Notes: generated by a model from the letters alone, not told the origin. A stretch of DNA of 64,000 nucleotides from Bdellovibrio bacteriovorus HD100 (GCF_000196175.1 NC_005363.1:2976001-3040000), one strand, 5' to 3'. Positions 25,953 to 35,270 are shown, numbered from the stretch's first letter. Numbers and translations: made by a program.

Positions 25953-26675
25953 TTACGGCCAGGGAATGTACGGAACATCCCGGCAGACGATTGGCAATCC
26001 CGCGGCCTGCAAAGGCGCGGCAACCTCATCAATCTCGGCGGAGTCATCCAAAAGCATGATGTGAGATCTCAAAACCGTGCGCGAGAGAAACTCACTCGAC
26101 ACTTTGTTTTTGGCTTTTGATTTTTGCGCATGCACCGGAGTCAGGGCCGCCATGCGACGAACCGACTCCAGAATGTGTTTTACCATGCAGTTGTAGCGGG
26201 GCTTCTGATCCAAATCGATAATCTGTTTATCTGCATATTCTGCCAGCTGCATATAAGCCTTGGCTTTGTAAAGCTCCAGCAGGCGGGATTTCATGCCCGC
26301 GATATCGGGGCGACGATAGTTGTGCAAAGAATCGGTGCCTTCAGGGTTCTGCGCTTGAAACTTCGGAGTTTCAGACATCGAAATAAAATCCTGGCAAAGG
26401 ATAGGAATTCCCGCCGCCTGATAAGGCGCTGCCCAGGCATCAGCAAACGGGACTGCCACAGACAGCTTTCGCTCCATCCAGATCAGCTTGTCTGAAACGG
26501 CCTTGGACTTGCCGTTAGAAAGCTTCATGTACAGGGGCTTTCGTTCCTTGTTCAGAACCATGGCCTCGTGAATATGCTCTGACAGACAAGGGCGTATGTC
26601 TTTCAGTCCGGCCCAGGACAAGGCCGGAATCATGAAAACCGCTAAGCTGAACAAAATCACTGGGAAAGACTTCAT
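25953..26675 (-). CDS. Secreted protein with an internal duplication, function unknown
   Basis: 240 residues from the ATG at 26675, which begins a clear signal peptide (MKSFPVILFSLAVFMIPALSWA); the reading frame stays open to 26762 but lacks such a signal. The two halves resemble each other: a cysteine with following helix (Cys30 CLSEHIHEAM; Cys163 CMVKHILESV), then AAPYQAAGIPILCQD (82-96) and AAPLQAAGLPIVCRD (219-233). Each half has two cysteines about 64-68 residues apart, suggesting one disulfide per repeat. I know no family with this motif. Confidence 0.7.
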   Translation of the reverse strand: MKSFPVILFSLAVFMIPALSWAGLKDIRPCLSEHIHEAMVLNKERKPLYMKLSNGKSKAVSDKLIWMERKLSVAVPFADAWAAPYQAAGIPILCQDFISMSETPKFQAQNPEGTDSLHNYRRPDIAGMKSRLLELYKAKAYMQLAEYADKQIIDLDQKPRYNCMVKHILESVRRMAALTPVHAQKSKAKNKVSSEFLSRTVLRSHIMLLDDSAEIDEVAAPLQAAGLPIVCRDVPYIPWP

Positions 26676-26804
26676 GGGCACTTTATAACACACACCAGTC
26701 CAGGGCCCGGCCCTCGGGCCACGCCCCTGTAAATAAACCTCGACTGTCCAGAAATTGGTCACCGGTCCTTAACAAAACCCAGGGCATCTTCTAACCTTGA
26801 ATGA

Positions 26805-27737
26805 ATGCCTGGTTTGCGACTTTTCATTCTTATATCAGTTCTTTGGACAGCCTCCCAGGCGCTGGCCGATTTTTCGGATTGTTACCTTATTAACGAATGC
26901 AGCAAGTTCCGACGGGACCCCGCCAGCCCGGCGCCGGGGGGAAGCCAGATTAAGATCAACCCATCCGCAGTCCCCACGGAAAAAGGTCTGGGTCTGGAAG
27001 CCATCTATTTCAATCCCTCCGCGGACTTTTCGATAGTTCGGGGTAACGGCAAGGTCGGAGCGGCCCTGTCCCCTTCCAACAGTGAGGAAACCTTCTTCGG
27101 GGCCCCCGGCTTTGAACTGATGGATGATCTTTGGGAGCGCAAACACAAACAGGAAAAATACCCGAACCAGAAACTGACCCTGGCCTCGGCCTTCGATATC
27201 GTCGATCGTAAAGGCAGCGGACACCGCCGTTACAGCCTGAAAGTCGGCGCCATGGGGAAGTACAACACCCAAAGCCAAAATGCCACTCTGGGAGGTGGTA
27301 TCAACGGGATCTGGGGCCCTTTTTCTGCCGGCTATTCCGTCTATGATGATCAAACCCAACTGGAATACAGCGAAGAGCTTAAAAAAATAATCAAATACCG
27401 GGTCAACACCTACAACGTGGCCCTGCATTTAAGCTCGCTGATTTTAAGCTACTCCAATTTACATCTGGTTGAAGAAAAAGAAACCTATGAAGCCCGGGTG
27501 CAGACTTACACCGCATCCCTGGCATTGGGAAAATTCATCTTCACAGGTTCCAAACGTGTCGAGGATTCCCCGGCCTGGGCCTATAACTATGAAACCAAAG
27601 AACTGGAAGAAAAGCAGATCAAAGAAGAATACTTTGGCGGTGTCCAGTATGCCCTGAGCCGCCGCTTTATGATCGGGGCGCTTTACAACTACTATCTTCT
27701 GCGAGAGGGCTCCGTCACGGCGACTTTGTTCTTCTAA
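26805..27737 (+). CDS. Outer-membrane beta-barrel-like protein
   Basis: 310 residues with a signal peptide (LFILISVLWTASQALA). The sequence then shows amphipathic strands with aromatic girdle residues (YSLKVGAMGKYN, GPFSAGYSVYDD, NVALHLSSLILSYS, VQTYTASLALGKFIF, RRFMIGALYNYYLL) and ends in SVTATLFF, a terminal-Phe signal for barrel assembly. Residues about 25-120 form a polar N-terminal region with an early cysteine pair (DCYLINEC). The substrate or role is unknown. An overlapping ATG at 26801 is in another frame. Confidence 0.68.
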   Translation: MPGLRLFILISVLWTASQALADFSDCYLINECSKFRRDPASPAPGGSQIKINPSAVPTEKGLGLEAIYFNPSADFSIVRGNGKVGAALSPSNSEETFFGAPGFELMDDLWERKHKQEKYPNQKLTLASAFDIVDRKGSGHRRYSLKVGAMGKYNTQSQNATLGGGINGIWGPFSAGYSVYDDQTQLEYSEELKKIIKYRVNTYNVALHLSSLILSYSNLHLVEEKETYEARVQTYTASLALGKFIFTGSKRVEDSPAWAYNYETKELEEKQIKEEYFGGVQYALSRRFMIGALYNYYLLREGSVTATLFF

Positions 27738-28681
27738 ACGCCCGCCAGTTCAAATCCCGGAATCGCACTTATGAGCAACTCTGAAGCCTCCACGGTCACC
27801 GCCTGCACCGGAATTTCCCGCATCAACCCCGTAAGACTGCGACAAGGACCGATGTTCACAAATTGATCGACCTGATGATCCTGTGCCAGCTTTTGCACCG
27901 CCCGGCTCCAGTGAATGGGCTTGGTGATGCTTAATAGAAATTCCTGCTTGATCTGTTTGGGATCAGTCAGGGGCTGGGCACTCAGACTTGAAAAAATCGG
28001 CACGCGAGGAAGCTCAGTGTGCACGCTTGCGAAGTCCTTTTCCACCGCCTGCACATAAGGCAGAATATAGCGTGAATGCACGGGGTAATCCAAAATACGC
28101 ATGACGTTCCAACCTTTGTCTTTAGCATATCTTTCCACTTCATCCAGATCAGCATACCGGCCCCCGATATTCAGAAATCTGGGTGTCAGACAGGATACAT
28201 CCACGTTGTTTTGTTCAAACCACACATAGTCCTGTTCCGTAAACGGCGCAGTTTTGGGTGCCAGCACCGCGATGTTGCGGCCGATCTTATCAATCCCATC
28301 AATGCTGCGGGTGAAATGAATGTGATTATAGACGGCATCTTCAAAAGTGTACGTCCCGGCAAACACCGCCCGGGCCAGATCCCCGAGGGAACATCCCATG
28401 ACCCAGTCCGGATCACCGCTTTGTTCGCGCAGCCGACGAGCCACACCAGTTTGTATGCAGCAAATCGCCACCGCGGCCAAACTGATGTTTTTTAAAGAAT
28501 AAATATCCTCGGCAGGGAGCTCGAGAAAATCCTTAAAGTTGAAACGATGACCAAAACGCTCCTGAATAATCGCTTCGGCCCGACGAAAACACGCCTGCAC
28601 TTCTGGCAGATGTAAAAAACGATGACGATCCGACTTTCGCAACAAAGCATTCAAGCCGGGAAAGAGAAAGGCTGTCGCCAT
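27734..28681 (-). CDS. FabD-like malonyl/acyl transferase domain protein
   Basis: 315 residues with the acyltransferase fold of FabD and polyketide AT domains. The nucleophile is Ser98 in MGCSLGDLARAV, where the usual GHSLG has Cys instead of His. The catalytic-type His202 is in YPVHSRY, and the C-terminal loop is FVNIGPCRSLTGLMRE. It would move an acyl group between CoA and a carrier protein. No ACP or ketosynthase lies nearby, so this is probably not the housekeeping fabD. It is coupled by TAATG overlap to the diiron protein upstream. Stop codons overlap the convergent barrel gene by four bases. Confidence 0.82.
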   Translation of the reverse strand: MATAFLFPGLNALLRKSDRHRFLHLPEVQACFRRAEAIIQERFGHRFNFKDFLELPAEDIYSLKNISLAAVAICCIQTGVARRLREQSGDPDWVMGCSLGDLARAVFAGTYTFEDAVYNHIHFTRSIDGIDKIGRNIAVLAPKTAPFTEQDYVWFEQNNVDVSCLTPRFLNIGGRYADLDEVERYAKDKGWNVMRILDYPVHSRYILPYVQAVEKDFASVHTELPRVPIFSSLSAQPLTDPKQIKQEFLLSITKPIHWSRAVQKLAQDHQVDQFVNIGPCRSLTGLMREIPVQAVTVEASELLISAIPGFELAGV

Positions 28682-30012
28682 TATCGCAACTCCATTTCGG
28701 TTTCAGTGTGACGATTCCATTTTCGCACCGGGAACGCGCGCTGATAGAGCGGAGCAAACTCGGACATCTGGTCCTGGGTTGCAATCAGGGAAAGCACCCG
28801 GCTGGCGGTGTGCTCAAAAACCACTTCCTCGGTCTGGCGAACCCATTTCAAAAGTTGCGCATCCATAAAGGCCCGGTCGCCGATTTCTTCATGCACCATG
28901 CGGGTGTGCTCGGCCTCGTCCTGCAAGATCGCGGAAATTGTCTGGGCCACCCCCACATTGTCAGTTCCGCGCATGAGATCGGTGTAGTGACGGAACACCC
29001 GCATTTCCAATCCCCAGGCGCCATACAGATAAAGCTGTTCGGGTTCCGGAATCTGGCGCATCATCAGACTGAAATACCGGGTCAGATAGCGCTCCAGCTC
29101 ATGACACAGACGCCGCTCCAACTGGCGATACCCGGGAACAGCCAGCCATTTGCGTCTTTCCAGCACGACACTTCTTTGCAACAAACGGGCGTGGCGCAAT
29201 TCATCGCTGACATGTGCGGGCATTAAATCCGGCATCGGCAGATCGCGGGAGATGAAAATCTTCTGCATATGCAAAGAGGCCATCAATTCACTGTGCCCCA
29301 AGGCGTGAACCCAGGCCACCTGCGCAGACGGACGGTCCGCAAGGACCCGAACCAGCTTTTGACTGGCACGAATGACCGGATCTGCCTGGAATTCATGACT
29401 TTGAAACTCTTGCACCAGTACGGTCATGCGCTGAACCATCAGCAAACACATTTCCTTTTCAATGACCTGAAGCTCTTGCAGGGACAGGCGGTCTGCCTCT
29501 GGTAAAGTGGCCAAAAACTTTTTGCCCAGCTGAATGTGCCCGACTTCGTCCGCCAAAACTTCCTGCATGCCTTCGCGAATTCTGGGGCTGCTGGTGCCTT
29601 CAATGTAGGCCGAATAAATCTGAAAAGGAAACTGTTCAATGGTGATCGCCCCATGCACATAGGCAGCAAAGCGGGATTGCGCCTGCAGCAAAACCGGATT
29701 GGCAAAAAAGCCCAAGACAAAACTTTCCGCCACAGACCGCAGGCGCTGGCGCAGATCTTCATAGCGCCCGTCTTTCGCCAGCGGATAAGGTCGCAGTGAC
29801 AGAATGACATCGCGGTGGCGGGCTTCATCGGCGGCATGCTCCTGAATGTCGGCCACAAAGTGCCGCGGCGTGGAGGCTGAGATATTTCCCAGAACCTGCT
29901 GTGCAGCCAGATGCTCCATGTGAGCCAGAGTGCTCAGCCAGGCCGATTCCAGATGTGGATCTTCCGTCACCAGTGAAATGAGATATTGAATGGATTCAGT
30001 GAAGTTTTTCAT
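28681..30012 (-). CDS. Tandem ferritin-like diiron protein
   Basis: 443 residues, almost all helical, no signal peptide. Four DExxH motifs occur at D62-H66 (DEARH), D155-H159 (DEVGH), D270-H274 (DELRH) and D365-H369 (DEAEH). Pairs are 93 and 95 residues apart, and the two pairs are offset by about 209, so two ferritin-like four-helix domains are in tandem, each with a full diiron site if upstream glutamates (for example near 33, 126, 242 and 336) contribute. Likely an oxygenase, desaturase or N-oxygenase acting on acyl or amino substrates; the reaction is unknown. It is translationally coupled to the FabD-like gene. Confidence 0.8.
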   Translation of the reverse strand: MKNFTESIQYLISLVTEDPHLESAWLSTLAHMEHLAAQQVLGNISASTPRHFVADIQEHAADEARHRDVILSLRPYPLAKDGRYEDLRQRLRSVAESFVLGFFANPVLLQAQSRFAAYVHGAITIEQFPFQIYSAYIEGTSSPRIREGMQEVLADEVGHIQLGKKFLATLPEADRLSLQELQVIEKEMCLLMVQRMTVLVQEFQSHEFQADPVIRASQKLVRVLADRPSAQVAWVHALGHSELMASLHMQKIFISRDLPMPDLMPAHVSDELRHARLLQRSVVLERRKWLAVPGYRQLERRLCHELERYLTRYFSLMMRQIPEPEQLYLYGAWGLEMRVFRHYTDLMRGTDNVGVAQTISAILQDEAEHTRMVHEEIGDRAFMDAQLLKWVRQTEEVVFEHTASRVLSLIATQDQMSEFAPLYQRAFPVRKWNRHTETEMELR

Positions 30013-30165
30013 AGCGTCCCAAGGAATACTTTGGACACTAAAACAAAGGCAAGGCAGGGACTCTGCACTTGCCAGTAAACAGTGTATGAAAATCAGGTAA
30101 TCAACTGACGGACTATTCTTTCTTCTTCAATGCACCCATGCAGATTCAAGGGATGGGGGATCACC

Positions 30166-31977
30166 ATGAATGATAATTTTATGAATGAGGACCTGGTTAA
30201 AACCAAGGTCACTTACCCGATTCTGTTCAAACGCCTGTGGCCTTATGCCCGTCGCGAAAAAGGTCTTTTGTTCATGGCGATCTTTGCGGTCGCCGGCGGC
30301 GCCACCGTGGCCCGCCTGATTCCACTGTTGATTGGACAGGCCATCGACAAAGGTGTCGTGGGTCGCGATCTGTCGATTTTCACCAAAGTGGCTTACGCGT
30401 ACCTGGCACTTGAAATCATGCGTTCGGTGTTTTCTTTCGGAAATGCCTTTTTATTCCAGTTGTTCGGAAACCGCATGCTGTACCACCTGCGCGAAGATCT
30501 GATGAACCACGTGCAAAGACTGCCGATGCAGTTCTTCAACAAAACACCCAACGGGCGCATTGTCACGCGCCTGACCAATGACGTGATGTCCTTGGGCGAA
30601 CTGTTTTCAGAAGGTGTGATTTCGGTCTTCACCAACGCGGTGATCATCGTGTCGGTGGTGATTGCGCTCAGCCTGATTTCCTGGAAGCTGACCGTGGTGT
30701 CGCTGTTTCTGGCGCCGTTCTTTATCTGGGCCACGTTCCACCTTTCAAATAAAATCCGTGCGATCCTAAGCGAACAGAAAAAGAAGCTCTCCACGATCAA
30801 CGCTTTCCTGGCTGAAAATCTGAACGGCATCAAAGTGATTCAGCTCTACAATCGTGTCACCCGCAATCGCGACAAGTTCAGCACCCTGTCGGTGGACTAT
30901 CGCGACACCAATATGCGCTCGATCAAGGCCTATGCCCTGATGCAGCCGGTGATGAATCTGTTCAACGCCGTGACCATCACCTCGGCTTTGTATTTCGGTG
31001 GTTACTTAAGCGCTGAAAACTCGATCGCCATTGGTTCCTTGGTGGCCTTCCTGATGAACATCCAGGACTTCATCCCGCCATTGCGAGAGATTTTAGAGAA
31101 ATACCAGCAGTTCCAAAACTCCCTGACCAGCGCCGAACGTATTTTCACGCTGATGGATGAACCGAAAGAGCACGAACTGGCCGCCCTGACCAGCCCGGGA
31201 TCTTTGCGGGGGGAACTGGAAATCAAGAATCTGAACTTCCAGTACGAAAGCCATCTGCCGCTGGTTTTGAAAAACATCAACCTGCACATTAAAGCCGGAG
31301 AATCCGTGGCTTTGGTGGGGCGTACCGGCAGCGGCAAGTCCACGTTCATCTCGCTGTTGCAGCGATTCTATGATGCCCCGGAGCAGACGGTCTTTGTCGA
31401 TGGTCTTGCCCTGGAAAGCATCCCGCGCGAGGAAATCCGCCACCACGTCGGCGTGGTTCAGCAGGATAACTTCATCTTCCGCGGCAACATCCGCGACAAT
31501 ATTGGCCTGGGCGACCCGCGCATCACAGAAGAACAAATCCGCATGGCCTGTGAAAAAACCGGCTATATGGCTCTATTGACCCGCACAGGCCGCGATCTGC
31601 TAAGCCCGGTGGCAGAACGCGGAGCCAACTTGTCGGTCGGCGAACGCCAGCTGATCGCCTTTGCGCGCATTCTGGCCTTCAATCCGGATATTTTAATTCT
31701 GGATGAAGCCACCGCCAACATTGACTCTGAAAGTGAACACATCATTCAGGATGCGACCAAAGAGATCACCAAAGGCCGTACAAGCATCATCATTGCCCAC
31801 CGTCTTTCAACGATTGAACAGTGCGATCGCATTATTGTTCTGAATCAGGGGGAAGTGGCCGAGATGGGCTCGCACGAAGAACTTATGCAAGCCCAGGGCA
31901 TGTATTATCAGTTCGCGTCTTTAGGTTTGAAATCCACCTTGATCGACGCATCCGCAGCGGGCACCGCAGTTCCATAG
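30166..31977 (+). CDS. ABC exporter, fused membrane and ATPase domains (MsbA/MdlB-like)
   Basis: About 603 residues from the ATG at 30166, which has GGGGGA upstream; the open frame extends further to 30130. Six membrane helices (about 30-320) precede a nucleotide-binding domain: Walker A VGRTGSGKSTF, Q-loop VQQDNFIF, variant signature LSVGERQL, Walker B ILILDEAT, and H-loop IIAHRLSTI. It acts as a homodimer, or as a heterodimer with another half-transporter; substrates of this type include lipids, peptides and drugs. Its last 70 bases are antisense to the end of the vWA lipoprotein gene. Confidence 0.92.
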   Translation: MNDNFMNEDLVKTKVTYPILFKRLWPYARREKGLLFMAIFAVAGGATVARLIPLLIGQAIDKGVVGRDLSIFTKVAYAYLALEIMRSVFSFGNAFLFQLFGNRMLYHLREDLMNHVQRLPMQFFNKTPNGRIVTRLTNDVMSLGELFSEGVISVFTNAVIIVSVVIALSLISWKLTVVSLFLAPFFIWATFHLSNKIRAILSEQKKKLSTINAFLAENLNGIKVIQLYNRVTRNRDKFSTLSVDYRDTNMRSIKAYALMQPVMNLFNAVTITSALYFGGYLSAENSIAIGSLVAFLMNIQDFIPPLREILEKYQQFQNSLTSAERIFTLMDEPKEHELAALTSPGSLRGELEIKNLNFQYESHLPLVLKNINLHIKAGESVALVGRTGSGKSTFISLLQRFYDAPEQTVFVDGLALESIPREEIRHHVGVVQQDNFIFRGNIRDNIGLGDPRITEEQIRMACEKTGYMALLTRTGRDLLSPVAERGANLSVGERQLIAFARILAFNPDILILDEATANIDSESEHIIQDATKEITKGRTSIIIAHRLSTIEQCDRIIVLNQGEVAEMGSHEELMQAQGMYYQFASLGLKSTLIDASAAGTAVP

Positions 31978-32894
31978 AAACGGATCACGTTGCTGGCGGC
32001 CAGATAGTCCCAACCATTGGTGGTGTCACGCGGAATGCTGACACCATTGATGCTGACTGTGATGGACTCTTCCAAAGGCACTTTTGACAACTTAAAGTCC
32101 GTCAGGATCTGATAGATTCGTGAACGGATGTTCCCCACTGCTGACGAAAGATTCGTGCTGCAGATGGATTCTTTCACCCCGCCGGAAGTGTCCGCCAAGC
32201 CCATATAGCTCAAACCCGCAGATGCAAAGTCATTGAAGGTTTTGCACTGGGACGTCAAACTTAGGACGCCGATAAAATTAAACACCCACGAACGGCTGCC
32301 ATCCACCCACGGCTCTTTGATACCATCCAATAAATTGGTGTAATAAGTGATGCCGGCAGAAGAACTGGATTTACTGAAGTCATCCTCATCCGACAATGCG
32401 ATCACCACCAAAAGGGCGTCATTGCGGAAGAAGCCTTTGCCTTCATTGGCCAGATAATTTGCTGACAGGGCATTTTCCATGGACTCAAGACCGCGCTCCA
32501 GATTGCTGCCGGCCTCTCCCACGATCATGCGGTTTTTCAGGCTGTTGACCAGATCCGGAGTTTTCGAAGTCACGTATTTCGGACTGCCGATAAACTTCCC
32601 GCCATCAGGTGAAGTGCCCCCCATGCTGGTGGTCACCACGGCCATGTGATAGTCCATTTTCAATGTATTGAGTTTGCTGACCAGATCCGGAACCTGTTCG
32701 CTCAAGCGCTGCTGATGTTTCAGCATGGATGTGGAATTATCCACGATCCACAGAATATCCACCTTGTTGTTGTACGTGATGCTTTGACCGAAGTTGTCTT
32801 GGGTTTCAGGAAGATCGAATGACACATTCTGTGCGCAGGCCATCAACAAAGATGACGCTGCCGCGACAACAAGAAGCTGAAAGTCCTTTTTCAT
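31908..32894 (-). CDS. vWA-domain lipoprotein
   Basis: 328 residues: lipobox LLMAC with Cys near 20, then a von Willebrand A domain from about 45. The metal-site motif DxSxS reads DNSTSM after ILWIV, and a later ALSDEDDF strand carries further acidic residues. A beta-rich C-terminal part follows, ending in KVDFKPKDAN. These proteins bind other envelope proteins. A paralogue lies at 61433-63046 (VLVVDNSQTM, VLTDEDNY). The 3' end overlaps the convergent ABC exporter gene by 70 bases. Confidence 0.85.
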   Translation of the reverse strand: MKKDFQLLVVAAASSLLMACAQNVSFDLPETQDNFGQSITYNNKVDILWIVDNSTSMLKHQQRLSEQVPDLVSKLNTLKMDYHMAVVTTSMGGTSPDGGKFIGSPKYVTSKTPDLVNSLKNRMIVGEAGSNLERGLESMENALSANYLANEGKGFFRNDALLVVIALSDEDDFSKSSSSAGITYYTNLLDGIKEPWVDGSRSWVFNFIGVLSLTSQCKTFNDFASAGLSYMGLADTSGGVKESICSTNLSSAVGNIRSRIYQILTDFKLSKVPLEESITVSINGVSIPRDTTNGWDYLAASNVIRFYGTAVPAADASIKVDFKPKDAN

Positions 32895-32910
32895 ACAAAA
32901 GATCCTCTCA

Positions 32911-32932
32911 AAGGCTGCTTTTATGCAGCCTT
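32911..32932 (-). terminator. Hairpin at the end of the GYF-PilZ gene
   Basis: AAGGCTGC (32911-32918) pairs with GCAGCCTT (32925-32932). The stem spans the stop codon of the GYF-PilZ gene, and the T tract is short (three Ts within GATCCTCTC on the far side), so this may be a weak terminator or a stabilising 3' hairpin. Confidence 0.4.
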
Positions 32933-33712
32933 CGTTGTGAAATTCTTGATCGATTCACGGGCGGACTGGCTCAGAGTCGTAAACTTCACGCCATACTTCA
33001 CCGGCTCTACGGCCGTGCCGCTGTCCTTCACGTATTGTTTGCTGACGATCTGGCAAACCGCATTGAATGGCGGAACACCGTCGCCCGGCTGAAAATGCAG
33101 GAACAGACTTTGCCCCGGTTGCAGATTCGGAGTGTCGATCAGGACACCCGCCCCACCGGCACTGATTTCCAGAGCCTGACCGCGGAAAACTGTTTTGTTG
33201 TTATGAACAATCAAAGACGCACCATAAGAGGCGCGCACATGACGACGGCGGAAGAAGATCTCAGCCACGTCAGCTTCCTTGGAGTCTTTCATCACACGGA
33301 TGCTTTCTGCAGAGAAGTCTTCTACTTCGGCCACTCTTTTCCAGGATGGAAGTTTCGAGTGCCAGATGTAGTCGTACTCGTACAACGCTTTTTCCTGCAG
33401 CATCTGGATCAACTCCAGTTGGCAGAACGGGCCGTAGTTATTGCCCTCTTTCAAGATAAACCATTCTTTGTCTTTCAGAGCGAGCTTGCTCAGCAAGGAC
33501 GCCGGAGACGCCGAAGGTCGAGTCGCGGGCTTTTGAGCCAGTTTTGCAGAAAACTCCGGATGCTCCAGTAGCATCAGCCACTCACCCAGCGCTTCGTCAT
33601 AGATGTAATCCGTCCACTGGTTCTCTTGGCTTTCGATCTTTTTTAAAACTGTCTCAAGATTGAACGGCCCGATATGAGTCCCATTGTTCGAAAGATAATA
33701 CTGTTTTCCCAT
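32921..33712 (-). CDS. GYF-like repeat plus PilZ domain protein
   Basis: 263 residues from the ATG at 33712 (AGGAG upstream). Two GYF_2-like modules occur: YYLSNNGTHIGPFNLETVL (near 5) and WFILKEGNNYGPFCQLELI (near 85), each with the GPF core. A C-terminal PilZ domain (about 155-255) has the c-di-GMP motifs RRRHVR and EISAGGAG. It is probably a cytoplasmic adaptor that recruits partners through GYF folds in response to c-di-GMP. Another GYF_2 protein lies in the MCE operon (46692-48464). Confidence 0.84.
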   Translation of the reverse strand: MGKQYYLSNNGTHIGPFNLETVLKKIESQENQWTDYIYDEALGEWLMLLEHPEFSAKLAQKPATRPSASPASLLSKLALKDKEWFILKEGNNYGPFCQLELIQMLQEKALYEYDYIWHSKLPSWKRVAEVEDFSAESIRVMKDSKEADVAEIFFRRRHVRASYGASLIVHNNKTVFRGQALEISAGGAGVLIDTPNLQPGQSLFLHFQPGDGVPPFNAVCQIVSKQYVKDSGTAVEPVKYGVKFTTLSQSARESIKNFTTKAA

Positions 33713-33911
33713 GCTCTCGATACTCCTGTTCCGCACTATTCGGCACAAACAGAAGATGACTTAACTGTAGGAAATTAGACAATTTGTTGGAAATTTGTTT
33801 GGGAAATTTCGTCGAAGTTCTGGACAATAAATAGAGTTAAAGGCTTCCTCACAGTTACCCGACAAGATTACTGCCTGTTAAGAAATCCGCATCTTAAACC
33901 GAATAGAGTTT

Positions 33912-34853
33912 ATGGAATTCATACAGAAGAAAGAAATGAAAACACGAAAAAACATCCTGATCGTGGACAACAACTGTGAGCTTGAGCAACTGGTGAAAGA
34001 ACCACTGCTAAAGCAGCTTGAAAACTCGGGGTTTTCCCCGGTGGTGGTCCGTGCAAAGGATGGCGCCGAAGCTGCGATCAAGTCCGAAAACCAAAAGTTC
34101 GACGTCGTGCTGATTGATACCGAAGTGCCGCGCCTGATGGACGGCGGTTTCGTTTATGGTATCCATACTTATAAGAACACCCAGGATGCCGAGCTGATCG
34201 TAATCTCACAACGAGACTCTTCGGATCTGCCGGAAAGTCTACAGTCTTCAAAATTCTTTAAAAAGCCTGTTTCTCCGAATGAACTGATCAGCGCGATGAT
34301 TTCTGTTCTGAATGCCCAACACCACGGGACCGGCGCGAAAGAGCCTGCCACGGCGGCGGCGGCCTCCAAGTATGCGGTGGACGTGCGGGTGATTAATGCT
34401 GTCATCAAGGCCACCACTCATGTGCTGGGTCAGTTTGGCTGTGCTTCTGTGAAAATGGAAAAAGCCGGCCCCAAGTCTCCGCATGACCCGATGATGGGGG
34501 AAGTGTCTTCTGTAGTGGAGATCAAGTCCCAGGCCTTCCAGGGACATCTGTGCATTTCATTTGATAAAGGCAGCTTCCTGGAAGTTGTGTCCTCGATGCT
34601 GATGGAAGAACAAACCGAACTGAACAAAGACAATCAGGATGCCGTCGGAGAGATCAATAACATCATCTTTGGTAACGCCAAGGCGGAAATCAGCTCCTAT
34701 GGCGTGCAGATGACCGTGCCGAAAGTTCTTTTGGGCAGCGGCCAAAATGTGCCGTGCGCTCAAGGCTCCGCCGGGATGATGATTCCTTTTGCCACTGAAA
34801 AAGGAAAGTTCTACATCACCGTCGTCGCCCTGCCGCTGGCCAAAGCCGCTTAA
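33912..34853 (+). CDS. Response regulator receiver fused to CheX-like phosphatase domain
   Basis: 313 residues. The receiver (about 13-135) has ILIVDNN, where the second acidic residue is Asn, a phospho-acceptor Asp in VVLIDTEVP, and Lys in FFKKPVSP. After an Ala/Thr linker, a CheC/CheX-type domain carries EINNIIFGNAKAEIS, the Glu-Asn pair used to dephosphorylate CheY. It may tune chemotaxis or another phosphorelay. The ATG at 33936 is an alternative start, as neither has a strong ribosome site. Its stop overlaps the convergent thioesterase by four bases. Confidence 0.85.
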   Translation: MEFIQKKEMKTRKNILIVDNNCELEQLVKEPLLKQLENSGFSPVVVRAKDGAEAAIKSENQKFDVVLIDTEVPRLMDGGFVYGIHTYKNTQDAELIVISQRDSSDLPESLQSSKFFKKPVSPNELISAMISVLNAQHHGTGAKEPATAAAASKYAVDVRVINAVIKATTHVLGQFGCASVKMEKAGPKSPHDPMMGEVSSVVEIKSQAFQGHLCISFDKGSFLEVVSSMLMEEQTELNKDNQDAVGEINNIIFGNAKAEISSYGVQMTVPKVLLGSGQNVPCAQGSAGMMIPFATEKGKFYITVVALPLAKAA

Positions 34854-35254
34854 TCCATTCCAATCGCCCGCTTCCATTCCGGAGTGGGCTCAATCAGTTT
34901 TCTTTCTTTCATATCAAACAGACCAAACGTAAAGACCGCTTCGCTGGCCACACTGCCATCGTCCTTGATCATCTGCTGTTTCATCTGGGCGATCTTGCCT
35001 TTGTAGCCCAGCATCTCCAAAGTGATCGTGATGGTTTCACGCAGCAAAACCTCGCGCTGGAATTTCAGATTCACTTCCAGAATCACCGGGCCCTGCTTCA
35101 TTTTTTGAATGTCTTTAAAGCCGTAACCGCGACTGGTGATCACTTCCCAGCGGGCTTCTTCGAACAATGCCAGATAAGTGGCATTGTTCATATGACCCAA
35201 AGAATCCACATGGTGCTCTTTAATAGTGACCTTATAATTATTCAAAACAGACAT
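34850..35254 (-). CDS. 4HBT-family acyl-CoA thioesterase
   Basis: 134 residues of the hotdog fold, YbgC/FadM-like. The catalytic loop is VDSLGHMNNATYLALFEEAR, with an Asp at the position used by the 4-hydroxybenzoyl-CoA thioesterase group. It hydrolyses acyl-CoA thioesters; the chain preference is unknown. It lies 16 bases downstream of phnE on the same strand and may be the last gene of that operon, although no functional link is known. Confidence 0.88.
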   Translation of the reverse strand: MSVLNNYKVTIKEHHVDSLGHMNNATYLALFEEARWEVITSRGYGFKDIQKMKQGPVILEVNLKFQREVLLRETITITLEMLGYKGKIAQMKQQMIKDDGSVASEAVFTFGLFDMKERKLIEPTPEWKRAIGMD

Positions 35255-35270
35255 GGAAAGCTCCTTAAGA

